A DNA stretch of 64,000 nt, taken from Leifsonia shinshuensis. Its GTDB lineage: Bacteria; Actinomycetota; Actinomycetes; Actinomycetales; Microbacteriaceae. Numbering within the stretch: the stretch's first letter is position 1; every line of letters starts with the position of its first letter. The DNA lies in NCBI RefSeq assembly GCF_022606355.1, contig NZ_JAHHZQ010000004.1:558001-622000 (forward strand), in the 5' to 3' direction. The translations under genes were made by a program, and so were the position numbers. The notes beneath the pieces were generated by a model, which was not told the DNA's origin, searched no databases, and saw only the letters and a program-made list of their open reading frames with translations. Positions 56,318-64,000 of this stretch are shown in pieces.

Positions 56318-56385
56318 ACGGGCGATTTCCCCCGCCTGCCCCGGATGTCGGATAATAGGGGAGACATCCACGAAAGGGGAGCTGC

Positions 56386-56559
56386 ATGGCGGCCATGAAG
56401 CCGAGGACCGGGGACGGGCCGATGGAGGCTGTGAAGGAGGGACGGCTCATCATCGTGCGGGTGCCGCTCGAAGGTGGGGGACGTCTTGTCGTCTCCGTCA
56501 ATGACGCGGAGGCCAAGGAGCTCCACGACGCTCTCGCGAGCGTCGTGAGCGCCTCCTGA
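56386..56559 (+). CDS. DUF3117 protein
   Basis: A 57-residue protein starting MAAMKPRTGDGPMEAVKEGR and containing RVPLEGGGRLVVSV, which is the DUF3117 family found almost throughout Actinomycetota (Rv1211 in M. tuberculosis). Function is unknown. GAAAGGGGAG precedes the ATG, and GATAAT at 56351-56356 is a likely -10 box, so this gene has a normal leader. Confidence 0.93.
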   Translation: MAAMKPRTGDGPMEAVKEGRLIIVRVPLEGGGRLVVSVNDAEAKELHDALASVVSAS

Positions 56560-56573
56560 CGATCGACCCGATG

Positions 56574-56605
56574 AGAAGAGGCTCCGAGTGATCGGGGCCT
56601 CTTCT
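56574..56605. terminator. Hairpin between DUF3117 and O-methyltransferase genes
   Basis: AGAAGAGGC (56574-56582) pairs with GCCTCTTCT (56597-56605), with an inner CCGA/TCGG stem. The two neighbouring genes are convergent here, so it can serve both. Confidence 0.7.
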
Positions 56606-56640
56606 GCGTTTGCGGGACTCGCTCGTCCGCGGGCGCGCGC

Positions 56641-57273
56641 CTACGGCGTCAGCTTCGTCAGCTGCAACAGCCCGTCGCCGGCCGGGGAGAGCGCGCTGAT
56701 GACGGCGCCGGAGCCGGCGGTCTCGCTGATCAGCGTTCGGTAGCCGGTCGAGAGCGGGTCGCGCGCGGCCGGGTCGGCGACCCTGCCGCGCCAGAGGGCG
56801 CGGGCGACCAGCACGGTGCCGCCCGGCCGGACGAGCCGGAGGCCGTGCTCGACGTACTCGATGACTGACTGCGGGTCGGCGTCGACGAAGACGATGTCGT
56901 ACGAGTTCTCGTTCATCCGGGGGAGCACGTCCAGGGCGCGCCCGGTGATCAGCCGCACGCGGTTGGCCGCGATCCCGGCCTCGGTGAAGAAGGTGCGCGC
57001 GTGCTGCTGGTGGTCGACCTCGACATCGATGCTGGTGAGCTGCGCCTGCGTGCCCCCGGTGAGCAGCCACAGTCCCGACACGCCGACTCCTGTGCCGATC
57101 TCGACGATGTTCTCTGCGGCCGTCGCCGCGACCACGACGGCCGCCTGCGCGCCCGTACTCGGGGCGATGGGCTCGACGCCCAGCTCGAGCGACTGCTGGC
57201 GTGCCCGGGTGATGACTTCGCTCTCGACGATCACGTCGTCGGCGAATCTCCAGTTCGAGTCCTTGTCTGACAC
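56641..57273 (-). CDS. O-methyltransferase (class I, catechol-type)
   Basis: A 210-residue SAM-dependent O-methyltransferase. The SAM site is NIVEIGTGVGVSGLWLL, the acidic motif follows at SIDVEVDHQQHA, and FVDADPQSVIEYVEHGLRLV contains the metal-binding Asp region. It corresponds in family and position to Rv1220c of M. tuberculosis. The acceptor is unknown. The GTG at 57273 has a GGGAG ribosome binding site. Confidence 0.9.
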   Translation of the reverse strand: MSDKDSNWRFADDVIVESEVITRARQQSLELGVEPIAPSTGAQAAVVVAATAAENIVEIGTGVGVSGLWLLTGGTQAQLTSIDVEVDHQQHARTFFTEAGIAANRVRLITGRALDVLPRMNENSYDIVFVDADPQSVIEYVEHGLRLVRPGGTVLVARALWRGRVADPAARDPLSTGYRTLISETAGSGAVISALSPAGDGLLQLTKLTP

Positions 57274-57342
57274 TGTTCTCCCGTCGGTGGCTCCGATCCA
57301 GAATAGGCCCACGGAATCCAGCATTCGCGCAGCCGCGCGCGA

Positions 57343-57354
57343 TACTCTGTATGT
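57343..57354 (+). promoter_or_regulatory. Leaderless -10 box of tatB
   Basis: TACTCT (57343-57348) is followed by 6 nt and the GTG at 57355. Confidence 0.55.
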
Positions 57355-57714
57355 GTGTTCGGCCTTACTCCGGAGAAACTCCTCATCATCGCGGTGATCG
57401 CCGCGTTCCTCATCGGTCCGGAGCGCCTTCCGCAGTACGCGGCCAAGTTCAGCCAGTTCATCCGCTCGATGCGCGACTTCGCCAACGGCGCCAAGGCGCG
57501 CATGAAAGAAGAGATGGGCCCGGAGTTCGACGACGTCGACTGGAAGAAGCTCGACCCCCGTCAGTACGACCCGCGCCGCATCGTGCGCGAGGCCCTGATG
57601 GACGACACCCCCGCTCCGTCGGCGATCAAGCCGGTGACCCAGTCGGCCTACGCGCAGCGCAAGGGCGCCCTCCCCTCGGGGTCTGTCCCGCCCTTCGACG
57701 CCGAAGCGACCTGA
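57355..57714 (+). CDS. tatB: Sec-independent translocase subunit TatB
   Basis: A 119-residue TatB protein: an N-terminal membrane anchor (MFGLTPEKLLIIAVIAAFLI), the GPERLP hinge, an amphipathic helix (KFSQFIRSMRDFANGAKARM) and a variable charged tail. It recognises twin-arginine precursors; the SRRRFV-bearing molybdo-oxidoreductase in this window could be a client. tatA and tatC are not nearby, which is usual in actinobacteria. In Mycobacterium sigE-rseA-htrA precede tatB; they are absent here. Confidence 0.93.
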   Translation: MFGLTPEKLLIIAVIAAFLIGPERLPQYAAKFSQFIRSMRDFANGAKARMKEEMGPEFDDVDWKKLDPRQYDPRRIVREALMDDTPAPSAIKPVTQSAYAQRKGALPSGSVPPFDAEAT

Positions 57715-57789
57715 CCGTCCGCACCCGCTCCCCGGCGGTCGCCCGCGCGTCGCGGATGACCTGACGCCCCGATACGTCTGTGCATCCAA

Positions 57790-57801
57790 TACGATGCGGG
57801 A
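57790..57801 (+). promoter_or_regulatory. Leaderless -10 box of the MFS transporter gene
   Basis: TACGAT (57790-57795) is followed by 6 nt and the ATG at 57802. Confidence 0.55.
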
Positions 57802-59181
57802 ATGATCGCAACGCAGCAGTCGCTGAGCCGGTCGACCGTCGCCCGGTACGCCGTCGGCTCGCTCGGTACCGGAGGCTTCGCGACGCTTCCCGGACTGGTC
57901 CTCGTCTACTATCTGACCGAGTCGCTCGGGGTCGCCGCCTTCGTCGCCGGCGCGGTCGTGACGGTCGCCAAGGTCTGGGATGTCATCATCGATCCGGTGA
58001 TCGGGGCGCGCAGCGACCGGATGCTGGCCGTGCGCGGCTCGCGACGGGCGATGATGCTGGTCGGTGCCGTGGCGCTTCCGGTGTTCTTCCTGCTGACGTT
58101 CGCCGTGCCCCCGGGAACCCCGACGTGGGCGTCCGCGCTCTGGGTCTTCCTGGCGTTCCTGATCACCGCGACGGCGTTCAGCCTGTTCCAGGTGCCCTAC
58201 ATCGCCCTCCCGGCCGAGCTCGCCGTCGGCTATGACGAGCGCACGCGGCTGCTGACGTGGCGGGTGGTCGTGCTCACCTTCGCTATCCTGCTGTTCGGCG
58301 CGGGCGGGCCGGCGCTCCGCCAGCTCGGAGGCGGCTCCGGGTTCGTCGCGTACTTCGTCATGGCCCTCGTTGCGGGGCTCGTGATCGGGGCGGGCATGTT
58401 CGTCTCCGCGTACGTCGCGCCGCGCCAGCAGCCCGCGGCCGTGCTCCCTCCGCGCGAGAGCGTGCTGGCCACCCTCCGCACCAACTACTCGGCCGGCATC
58501 GGCGCCCTCCGGGACAGCCAGCCATTCCGCGCGCTCCTGCTCACCTTCCTCCTGCAGGGGCTCGCGACCGGGATGATGCTGACCGGGGCGAACTACATCG
58601 CGACCTGGGTGCTGCACTCCGAAGACGCCGTGACACTGCTCTTCCTCGCCCTGATCGGCCCTGCCCTCGTCGTGACGCCGGTCTGGGGAATCGTCGCCCG
58701 CCGGATCGGCAAGGAGCGCGGCTTCCGGATCGCGAGCGTGCTGTTCGGCATCGGAGCACTCTCCATGCTGCTGCTGCTCTGGCTCCCCGGCGCGTGGGTC
58801 TATGCGTCCGTGGCGCTCGCGGGTGCGGCCTACGCCGGCATGCAGTCCCTCCCGATGTCGATGCTGCCCGACGTCATCTCGCACGACGCGCGCCGCAACG
58901 GGCCCGGCAAGGCCGGAACGTTCGGCGGCATGTGGACGGCGGGGGAGACGACAGGCATGGCGCTGGGTGCCGCGGCGTTCACCACGGTCATCGGGATCGC
59001 CGGCTACGTCTCCGGCGCGGCCGACCCGTCCGCGGCGACGGCGGGGATCACTCAGCCGACGAGCGCGGTCGCGGGCATCGTGCTCGCCTTCAGCATCATC
59101 CCCGCAGCGATCGTCGCGGCCAGTCTCGTGCCGCTCGTCCGCTACCGGCTACGGAAGGGAGACGTCGATGACGTCGTTTGA
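57802..59181 (+). CDS. MFS transporter, MelB/GPH-like (MFS_2)
   Basis: A 459-residue transporter with about 12 membrane segments. SLGTGGFATLPGLVLVYYLT and AKVWDVIIDPVIGARSDR are typical of the glycoside-pentoside-hexuronide cation symporter group. The substrate is unknown. The stop lies 14 nt inside the next gene, so transport and decarboxylation may be linked. Confidence 0.9.
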   Translation: MIATQQSLSRSTVARYAVGSLGTGGFATLPGLVLVYYLTESLGVAAFVAGAVVTVAKVWDVIIDPVIGARSDRMLAVRGSRRAMMLVGAVALPVFFLLTFAVPPGTPTWASALWVFLAFLITATAFSLFQVPYIALPAELAVGYDERTRLLTWRVVVLTFAILLFGAGGPALRQLGGGSGFVAYFVMALVAGLVIGAGMFVSAYVAPRQQPAAVLPPRESVLATLRTNYSAGIGALRDSQPFRALLLTFLLQGLATGMMLTGANYIATWVLHSEDAVTLLFLALIGPALVVTPVWGIVARRIGKERGFRIASVLFGIGALSMLLLLWLPGAWVYASVALAGAAYAGMQSLPMSMLPDVISHDARRNGPGKAGTFGGMWTAGETTGMALGAAAFTTVIGIAGYVSGAADPSAATAGITQPTSAVAGIVLAFSIIPAAIVAASLVPLVRYRLRKGDVDDVV

Positions 59182-60637
59182 CCGCAACGCGATCCTCGCC
59201 CGGTTGTCCGCGTTGCGCGCGGCCGATGCGCCGACCCACGGCGGCCACGTCCTCAGCTACGTGTACGACTCGGGGATCGCCGACCTCGACGAACTGGCTG
59301 CGGCGGCTGTTCGCCTCGTCCAGCCCGTCAACGGGCTCGACCCGACCACGTTCACCTCCGTCGCCGTCATGGAGCGCGAAGTGCTCGGATTCGCCCGCGA
59401 GCTCCTGCACGGCGGCGACGAAGTGGTCGGGTCGGTGACCTCCGGCGGCACCGAGTCGTGCCTGCTCGCGGTGAAGACCGCGCGCGAGGCCTGGCGCGCG
59501 GCCGCAGGCGTGGGCCGGCCGCGCATCGTCGCACCGGTGACCGTGCACGCGGCCTTTCACAAGGCGGCGGAGTACTTCGACCTCGACCTCGATCTCGTCC
59601 CCGTCGACGCGCATACCGGTCGCCTGGAGGCGGCCAGGCTGATCGAGCGGCTCGGGCCGGACGTCGCTCTGGCCGTCGTGTCCGCCCCGTCGTACCCGTA
59701 CGGCTCCCTCGACCCGGTGGAGGAGGTCGCCGCGGCGTGCGAGGCCGCCGGCGTCGACCTGCACGTCGACGCGTGCATCGGCGGCTGGATACTGCCGTTC
59801 TGGCGGGAGGCCGACGGCTCGGCGGTCGCGCCGTGGGACTTCCGGGTCGCCGGGGTCACCAGCGTCTCCGCCGACCTCCACAAGTTCGGCTACGCGCCGA
59901 AGGGCGCGAGCGTGCTCCTGCAGCGCGGTCGCGACCGGCAGCGGCTGCAGTACTTCGCCACGACCGGCTGGCCCGGCTATCCGGTCGTGAACCCGACGCT
60001 GCTCGGCTCCAAGTCCGCGGGCGCGCTCGCGGCCTCGTGGGCGATCATCCAGGCGCTCGGCGCCCGGGGATTCGCAGAGCTCGCCGAGTCGTGCCTGCGT
60101 GCGACGCGGACGCTGGCGGACGTCGTCGCGGACATCGACGGGCTCCGGGTCGTCGGATCGCCCACCGGGCCGCTGCTGGCGGTGGAGACGGACGACGCCG
60201 TACCCGAGGAGGGGCGTGTCGACCCGCACCACTGGGCAGACCGGGCGCGGCGACGCGGCTGGTACCTTCAGCTGCAGCCGGGGCTGACCCAGCCCGACGG
60301 CACGCGCCTGCCGCACACGACCCACCTGACGATCACGCCGGTGACTCGCGATCGGCTGGACGAGCTGGAGGTCGCGTTGCGGGCCTCGGCGGACGAGGTG
60401 CGCGGCGAGCCGCAGGTCGACGCGGAGACGGCTTTGGCCGCCCTGCCGCCGCTCGGCGCGGGGCCGCTCGATTCCGACACCGCGGCGGGGATCCTGCGGG
60501 CGGTGGGGATCGCCGGTGACACCCCCGGCCTCCCGAGCGACCAGGCGCCCCTGCTGGCCCTGATCGAAGCGCTGCCGCGCCCGCTCACCGAGCGCCTCCT
60601 CGTCGAGCTCCTCGCCCGGATCGTCGAGCCCGCCTGA
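59168..60637 (+). CDS. PLP-dependent decarboxylase / sphingosine-1-phosphate lyase-like enzyme
   Basis: A 489-residue group II PLP decarboxylase-fold protein. The PLP lysine is K239 in SADLHKFGYAPKGAS; the pyridine-N Asp lies in DLHVDACIGGW. The closest families I recognise are sphingosine-phosphate lyases and MfnA-like tyrosine/aspartate decarboxylases, so the reaction is decarboxylation or C-C lysis of an amine. The ATG at 59168 overlaps the transporter gene by 14 nt, a coupling that hints at a shared substrate. Confidence 0.88.
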   Translation: MTSFDRNAILARLSALRAADAPTHGGHVLSYVYDSGIADLDELAAAAVRLVQPVNGLDPTTFTSVAVMEREVLGFARELLHGGDEVVGSVTSGGTESCLLAVKTAREAWRAAAGVGRPRIVAPVTVHAAFHKAAEYFDLDLDLVPVDAHTGRLEAARLIERLGPDVALAVVSAPSYPYGSLDPVEEVAAACEAAGVDLHVDACIGGWILPFWREADGSAVAPWDFRVAGVTSVSADLHKFGYAPKGASVLLQRGRDRQRLQYFATTGWPGYPVVNPTLLGSKSAGALAASWAIIQALGARGFAELAESCLRATRTLADVVADIDGLRVVGSPTGPLLAVETDDAVPEEGRVDPHHWADRARRRGWYLQLQPGLTQPDGTRLPHTTHLTITPVTRDRLDELEVALRASADEVRGEPQVDAETALAALPPLGAGPLDSDTAAGILRAVGIAGDTPGLPSDQAPLLALIEALPRPLTERLLVELLARIVEPA

Positions 60638-60686
60638 GTCGAGGGTGATGCTCCGACTGACCGTCAGGAATTGAAAGGCGATATGT

Positions 60687-60699
60687 TACTTTAGCGCGC
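60687..60699 (+). promoter_or_regulatory. Leaderless -10 box of the 522-residue membrane protein gene
   Basis: TACTTT (60687-60692) is followed by 7 nt and the GTG at 60700, within a conspicuously AT-rich stretch. Confidence 0.5.
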
Positions 60700-62268
60700 G
60701 TGAAGCTTACTCGACCCCGACGGACCGCGCTCGTGATCTCCGCCGTCCTTCTCGTCATCCTCGTGACGGTCTCGCAGTTCAGCGCGTTCGACAACCCGTT
60801 CGATGCGAGGTCGGTCGGCGAGCTGGACACCGGCGGATTCGGATTCGACGCCCCTCCGATCGGGGCGGGCAAGATCGCGATGTGGCTGGCCGTGCGGATC
60901 CTCGCGGGGCTCGTCCTCTACGCGGCGGCCTTCTACGCCCTCCGATTCGCGGAGCGACTGCGGGCCGGAGACCCGGTCTACCGCCGCTGGCTGTGGGTGG
61001 CGGTCGCCGTCTTCGCCGTCAACATCGTCGTGCTGCTCCTCGTCTGGCCCGGCTTCTGGACGAACGACTCCTACTTCGTCATGGCGAAGGCCCAGCAGAA
61101 CTGGATCTCCACCTGGCAGAACGTCTTCACGGCGGTCTATTTCCCGGTGAGCATGGTCCTCGTCCCGTCGGTGATCGGGCCGGTGATCGTGCAGGTGATG
61201 TTCGGGTCGATCGTCGCCGGCTACGTCGTCTCCCGCACCGTCGACACCCTGCGGCGCCCGTGGCTCGGATACGCGCTGCTGCTCCCGTTCCTGACGCTGC
61301 CCGTGCTGCTCTTCGACCAGTACCCGCTGCGCTCGACGATCCACGCCTACATCGAGCTCGCGGTGGTGTTCCGCATCCTGATCGTCCGGGTGCGGCCCGA
61401 ACTGGTGGTGAACCGGTATCGCGAGTTCGTCTTCCTGTCGACCGCGATCGCGATGCTGGCGTTCTGGCGTTCCGAGTGCATCCTGTACCTGCTGCTGATC
61501 CCGATGCTGGCTGTGACGCTGCGGATCTTCCGGCGTCCCGACGCGGACGCACGACGGGGTCGCGCCGTCGTCGCGGTCGGTCTGGTGGCGGCCGTCGTGG
61601 TGGTCAACGTGGGAATCGCCGGTGTCCTCTCGAACGCGAAGTACACCGTGACCGCCGTTCTGAACCCGCTGTCCGTGATGCTCCAGGAGCCGCTCGGCGG
61701 CGCGGACCTCAAGGCGAACCTGGCAGCCATCGATCGCGTCATCGATCTGGAGCTGGTGCGCGAGATGCCCAGTGCGTACGACATCCCCTCGTACTGGACC
61801 GACCGGCTGATGCGGCCGGACTACAAGGCGCACATGGGGGAGTTCCAGCGAGCGTACGTGTCGCTGGTCGCCCAGAACCCGGGAGCCTTCCTCGAGGCGC
61901 GGGTACGGACGTTCCTGGTGACCAACTCGCTGGGAGACTTCCCCCGGAGGTATGCGCGAGGCCTCGAGGTCATCAACGTCGGTCGATCGCTCGACGAGAC
62001 CCGGGCGGCGTTCGAACAGCGCAACCCGTCGATGGTGCCCTTCGACCGCGACTTCCAGGAGCAGGCGATCCGCGCCTTCCTCCTGCTCGACGCGCACGAC
62101 GACGATCTGCCGCTCGGAGCACTGATCTGGAATGCCATCCCGGCTCTCGCCCTGATGCTCATCTTCTTCGTCGGGTCGATCGTGCGGCGGCGCTGGGTCT
62201 ACGCGGGAGTGCTGGCCATCCTGCTCACGCGCGCCGGCATCGTGTTCGCGACGGCTCCCGCGCGCTAA
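60700..62268 (+). CDS. Polytopic membrane protein, possible GT-C glycosyltransferase
   Basis: A 522-residue protein with about 10-12 membrane segments. After two helices comes a loop with WPGFWTNDSYFVMAKAQQNW; the acidic ND in the first large loop recalls GT-C lipid-sugar transferases. DQYPLRSTIHAYIELAV and FWRSECILYLLLIP follow. I do not recognise the exact family. The next small ORF begins 3 nt after its stop. Confidence 0.78.
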   Translation: MKLTRPRRTALVISAVLLVILVTVSQFSAFDNPFDARSVGELDTGGFGFDAPPIGAGKIAMWLAVRILAGLVLYAAAFYALRFAERLRAGDPVYRRWLWVAVAVFAVNIVVLLLVWPGFWTNDSYFVMAKAQQNWISTWQNVFTAVYFPVSMVLVPSVIGPVIVQVMFGSIVAGYVVSRTVDTLRRPWLGYALLLPFLTLPVLLFDQYPLRSTIHAYIELAVVFRILIVRVRPELVVNRYREFVFLSTAIAMLAFWRSECILYLLLIPMLAVTLRIFRRPDADARRGRAVVAVGLVAAVVVVNVGIAGVLSNAKYTVTAVLNPLSVMLQEPLGGADLKANLAAIDRVIDLELVREMPSAYDIPSYWTDRLMRPDYKAHMGEFQRAYVSLVAQNPGAFLEARVRTFLVTNSLGDFPRRYARGLEVINVGRSLDETRAAFEQRNPSMVPFDRDFQEQAIRAFLLLDAHDDDLPLGALIWNAIPALALMLIFFVGSIVRRRWVYAGVLAILLTRAGIVFATAPAR

Positions 62269-62271
62269 TTC

Positions 62272-62379
62272 ATGTACTACCTCTTCGCCTACCTCGTCGG
62301 CGGGGTGGTGGTCCTCTACCTCGGCCTGCGAGGGCTCGACCGCGTCCTGCCGTCGCCCCGCGCGCGCCCGGACGCGTAG
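62272..62379 (+). CDS. 35-residue membrane microprotein, tentative
   Basis: An ATG 3 nt after the upstream stop opens a 35-codon frame with one hydrophobic segment (MYYLFAYLVGGVVVLYLGLR) and a basic Pro/Arg tail. It ends 7 nt before the convergent mrp gene end. There is no clear ribosome binding site apart from possible coupling. It could be a real accessory peptide of the membrane protein or chance. Confidence 0.45.
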   Translation: MYYLFAYLVGGVVVLYLGLRGLDRVLPSPRARPDA

Positions 62380-62386
62380 ACCACGG

Positions 62387-63550
62387 CTAGCGCAACGACA
62401 AGCCGAGCTTCCGACCGGCGAGCCCGCGCGCACGCGTCGCCAGCTGCTCCGCGACGCCACGGATCGCGGCGGCCGCCGGGTCCTGCGGGTCGGTGACGAC
62501 GATGGGGGCGCCTGCGTCGCCGCCGGCACGCAGCGGGACGCTCAGCGGCACGCTCACCAGCAGCGGCACCGGCTCGTCCTGACCGGCACTCAGCCGGCGC
62601 GCGACCTCGGCGCCTCCGCCGCTGCCGAACAGCTCGAGTACGCTGCCGTCGGGCTGCGCCAGGCCGGCCATGTTCTCGATGACGCCGGCGATGCGCTGAC
62701 CGGTCTGCCGGGCGACCACCCCGCTGCGCTCCGCGACGTCCGCCGCCGCCGGCTGCGGTGTCGTGATGACGAGAACCTCCGCCTGCGGCAGCAGCTGGCC
62801 GACCGAGATCGCAACGTCGCCGGTGCCTGGCGGCAGGTCGAGCAGGAGCACGTCCAGGTCGCCGAAGAAGACGTCGCCGAGGAACTGCTGGATGGTTCGG
62901 TGCAGCATCGGCCCGCGCCAGGCGACCGCGGCGGAGGCCGAGTCGACGAACATCCCGATCGAGATCACCTTCACGCCGTAGGCCACAGGGGGCAGGATCA
63001 TGTCGTCCACGCGAGTCGGACGCACCGCGACGCCGTCGGCGTCGGTCAGCCCGAGCAGGCCGGGAACGGAGAAGCCGTGCACGTCGGCGTCCACCACCCC
63101 GACGCGCAGGCCGCGCTCGGCGAGCGCGACGGCCAGGTTGGCCGTGACGGTGGACTTGCCCACACCGCCCTTGCCGCTGGTGACGGCGTAGATGCGCGTC
63201 AGGGAGTCGGGCCCGAACTGCTGCACCCTGGCCGCGCGGCCCCCGCGCAGCTTCTCGGTGAGCGCAGAACGCTCGGCGGGCGACATCACCGAGACGTCGA
63301 CGGTCACCGCGGTGACGCCGGGCACGGCGGCGGTGGCGGCGCGCACATCGCGTTCGATGGCATCGGCGGCGGGGCAGCCGACGATCGTGAGCTTCACGCG
63401 TACGGTCGCGGCGCCGGCCGCGTCGACCTCCACACCGCCGATCATGTCCAGCTCGGTGATCGGCTTGCGGATCTCGGGGTCGAGGACGCCGCCCAGGGCG
63501 CGCTCCACGAGTCGGGCGAGGTCGGGATCAGGCACGCGCGCGGCCGCCAT
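62387..63550 (-). CDS. mrp: Mrp/NBP35-family Fe-S cluster carrier ATPase
   Basis: A 387-residue P-loop ATPase. A DUF59/MIP18-like N-terminal domain (about 8-95) precedes the deviant Walker A SGKGGVGKST, then DADVHGFSVPGLLG and LDLPPGTGDVAISVGQ. The family loads or transfers iron-sulfur clusters. The CxxC of many homologues is absent after IENMAGLAQPDGS, as in other actinobacterial Mrp. The start overlaps the DUF1003 gene by 23 nt; a GTG at 63535 is possible. Confidence 0.93.
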   Translation of the reverse strand: MAAARVPDPDLARLVERALGGVLDPEIRKPITELDMIGGVEVDAAGAATVRVKLTIVGCPAADAIERDVRAATAAVPGVTAVTVDVSVMSPAERSALTEKLRGGRAARVQQFGPDSLTRIYAVTSGKGGVGKSTVTANLAVALAERGLRVGVVDADVHGFSVPGLLGLTDADGVAVRPTRVDDMILPPVAYGVKVISIGMFVDSASAAVAWRGPMLHRTIQQFLGDVFFGDLDVLLLDLPPGTGDVAISVGQLLPQAEVLVITTPQPAAADVAERSGVVARQTGQRIAGVIENMAGLAQPDGSVLELFGSGGGAEVARRLSAGQDEPVPLLVSVPLSVPLRAGGDAGAPIVVTDPQDPAAAAIRGVAEQLATRARGLAGRKLGLSLR

Positions 63551-64000
63551 CGTCGGGCTCGACCTTCTCGAGATCCTCCAGCAGCGCGCGCAGCTCGGCC
63601 CGGATGAAGTCCTTGGTGGCCATGTCCTTGACCGCCAGGCGCAGCGCGACGACCTCCCTGGCCAGGTACTCGGTGTCGGCGAGGTTGCGCTCTGCGCGCT
63701 GGCGGTCCTGCTCGATCTGCACGCGGTCGCGATCGTCCTGCCGGTTCTGCGCGAGCAGGATGAGCGGGGCCGCGTACGAGGCCTGCAGCGAGAGCACCAG
63801 CGTGAGCGCGATGAACCCGAGCGCGGCCGAGTCGAATCGCCACGAGTTCGGGGCCAGCGTGTTCCAGAGCATCCAGGCCGCCACGAAGATGGTCAGCCCC
63901 AGGACGAACCAGGGGGTGCCCATGCCCCGCGCTATCCACTCCGTGAACCGGCCGAACCGGTCGCTCTGCTCCACCCGGTCGCGCCGGGGGAGCACCGATG
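63528..64000 (-). CDS. DUF1003 membrane protein, N-terminus beyond the window
   Basis: The frame is open to the right edge, and family members usually have extra residues before VLPRRDRVEQSDRFGRFTEW, so the true start is probably outside. DUF1003 is recognised by two membrane helices around WMLWNTLAPNSWRFDSAALGF and the following ALTLVLSLQASYAAPLILLAQNRQ. The C-terminal part is charged and helical. Function is unknown. It lies directly upstream of mrp, overlapping it by 23 nt. Confidence 0.88.
   Translation of the reverse strand, partial: SVLPRRDRVEQSDRFGRFTEWIARGMGTPWFVLGLTIFVAAWMLWNTLAPNSWRFDSAALGFIALTLVLSLQASYAAPLILLAQNRQDDRDRVQIEQDRQRAERNLADTEYLAREVVALRLAVKDMATKDFIRAELRALLEDLEKVEPDDGGRARA

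Noticed and set aside
52664-56371. A 1235-codon open frame antisense to the DUF11 protein gene
   Set aside because: It is the mirror of a repeat-rich, high-GC gene; its Arg/Gly-rich translation has no domain, and the plus-strand gene has a signal peptide, repeats and an anchor.

Overview
The window is high-GC DNA (about 70 % by eye) with GTG/TTG starts, tightly overlapping genes (ATGA/GTGA junctions) and an Actinomycetota gene set: DUF3117, DUF3516 helicase, actinobacterial DapD, a LAxTG-type sorting signal and a pnp gene with a long leader. The gene content best fits Micrococcales, probably Microbacteriaceae (Leifsonia-like); that placement is inference. No tRNA, rRNA, CRISPR array, transposase or phage gene was found.

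Layout. (1) 1-10541 is a molybdenum block: the start of a sulfite-oxidase-like enzyme, moaA-moaD, the modABC molybdate importer with a HTH-TOBE protein, moaE, a moaC-moaB fusion, moeA, MoeB-rhodanese and a membrane-bound molybdopterin oxidoreductase. Uptake, cofactor synthesis and two likely client enzymes sit together. (2) 10626-20938 holds a DUF3516 helicase, the Pit phosphate transporter behind a PHO-box-like repeat, two NCS2 nucleobase permeases in divergent orientation, trmB and an aldehyde dehydrogenase. (3) 21091-33052 is metabolic: aspartase, a hydrolase, an FAH-family protein, a glycosyltransferase, an Ada-AlkA repair fusion, an FAD-linked oxidase, a 433-bp repeat-rich gap, FKBP, an AhpD-like/MocR pair and an SDR/TetR pair. 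(4) 33084-44897 has an alcohol dehydrogenase, then rpsO and pnp separated by about 8 kb of accessory genes (YhhN, DUF1254, LtrA, VanZ, DUF779 plus aldehyde dehydrogenase with a GAF regulator, and a fructosamine-kinase-like gene). (5) 45041-49196 is an Lrp regulator divergent from a branched-chain 2-oxoacid dehydrogenase operon (E1 alpha, E1 beta, E2). (6) 49289-64000 follows a gene order also known from Mycobacterium (dapD/dapE, DUF3117, O-methyltransferase, tatB, mrp) with insertions: a PIG-V-like membrane protein and a large DUF11-repeat wall protein after dapE, and a transporter, a PLP decarboxylase and a membrane protein after tatB.

The strongest non-coding signal is the promoter architecture. 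At 19 gene starts a TAnnnT hexamer lies exactly 6 or 7 nt before the start codon with no usable ribosome binding site, so these mRNAs are predicted to be leaderless. In the 17-bp gap between dapD and dapE one symmetric 7-bp element can serve as the -10 box in both directions. Other signals are long hairpins between convergent genes, three copies of one dispersed palindrome, a perfect 26-bp palindrome before aspA, two genes whose start codon appears non-canonical, and a triple direct repeat spanning the rpsO stop codon.
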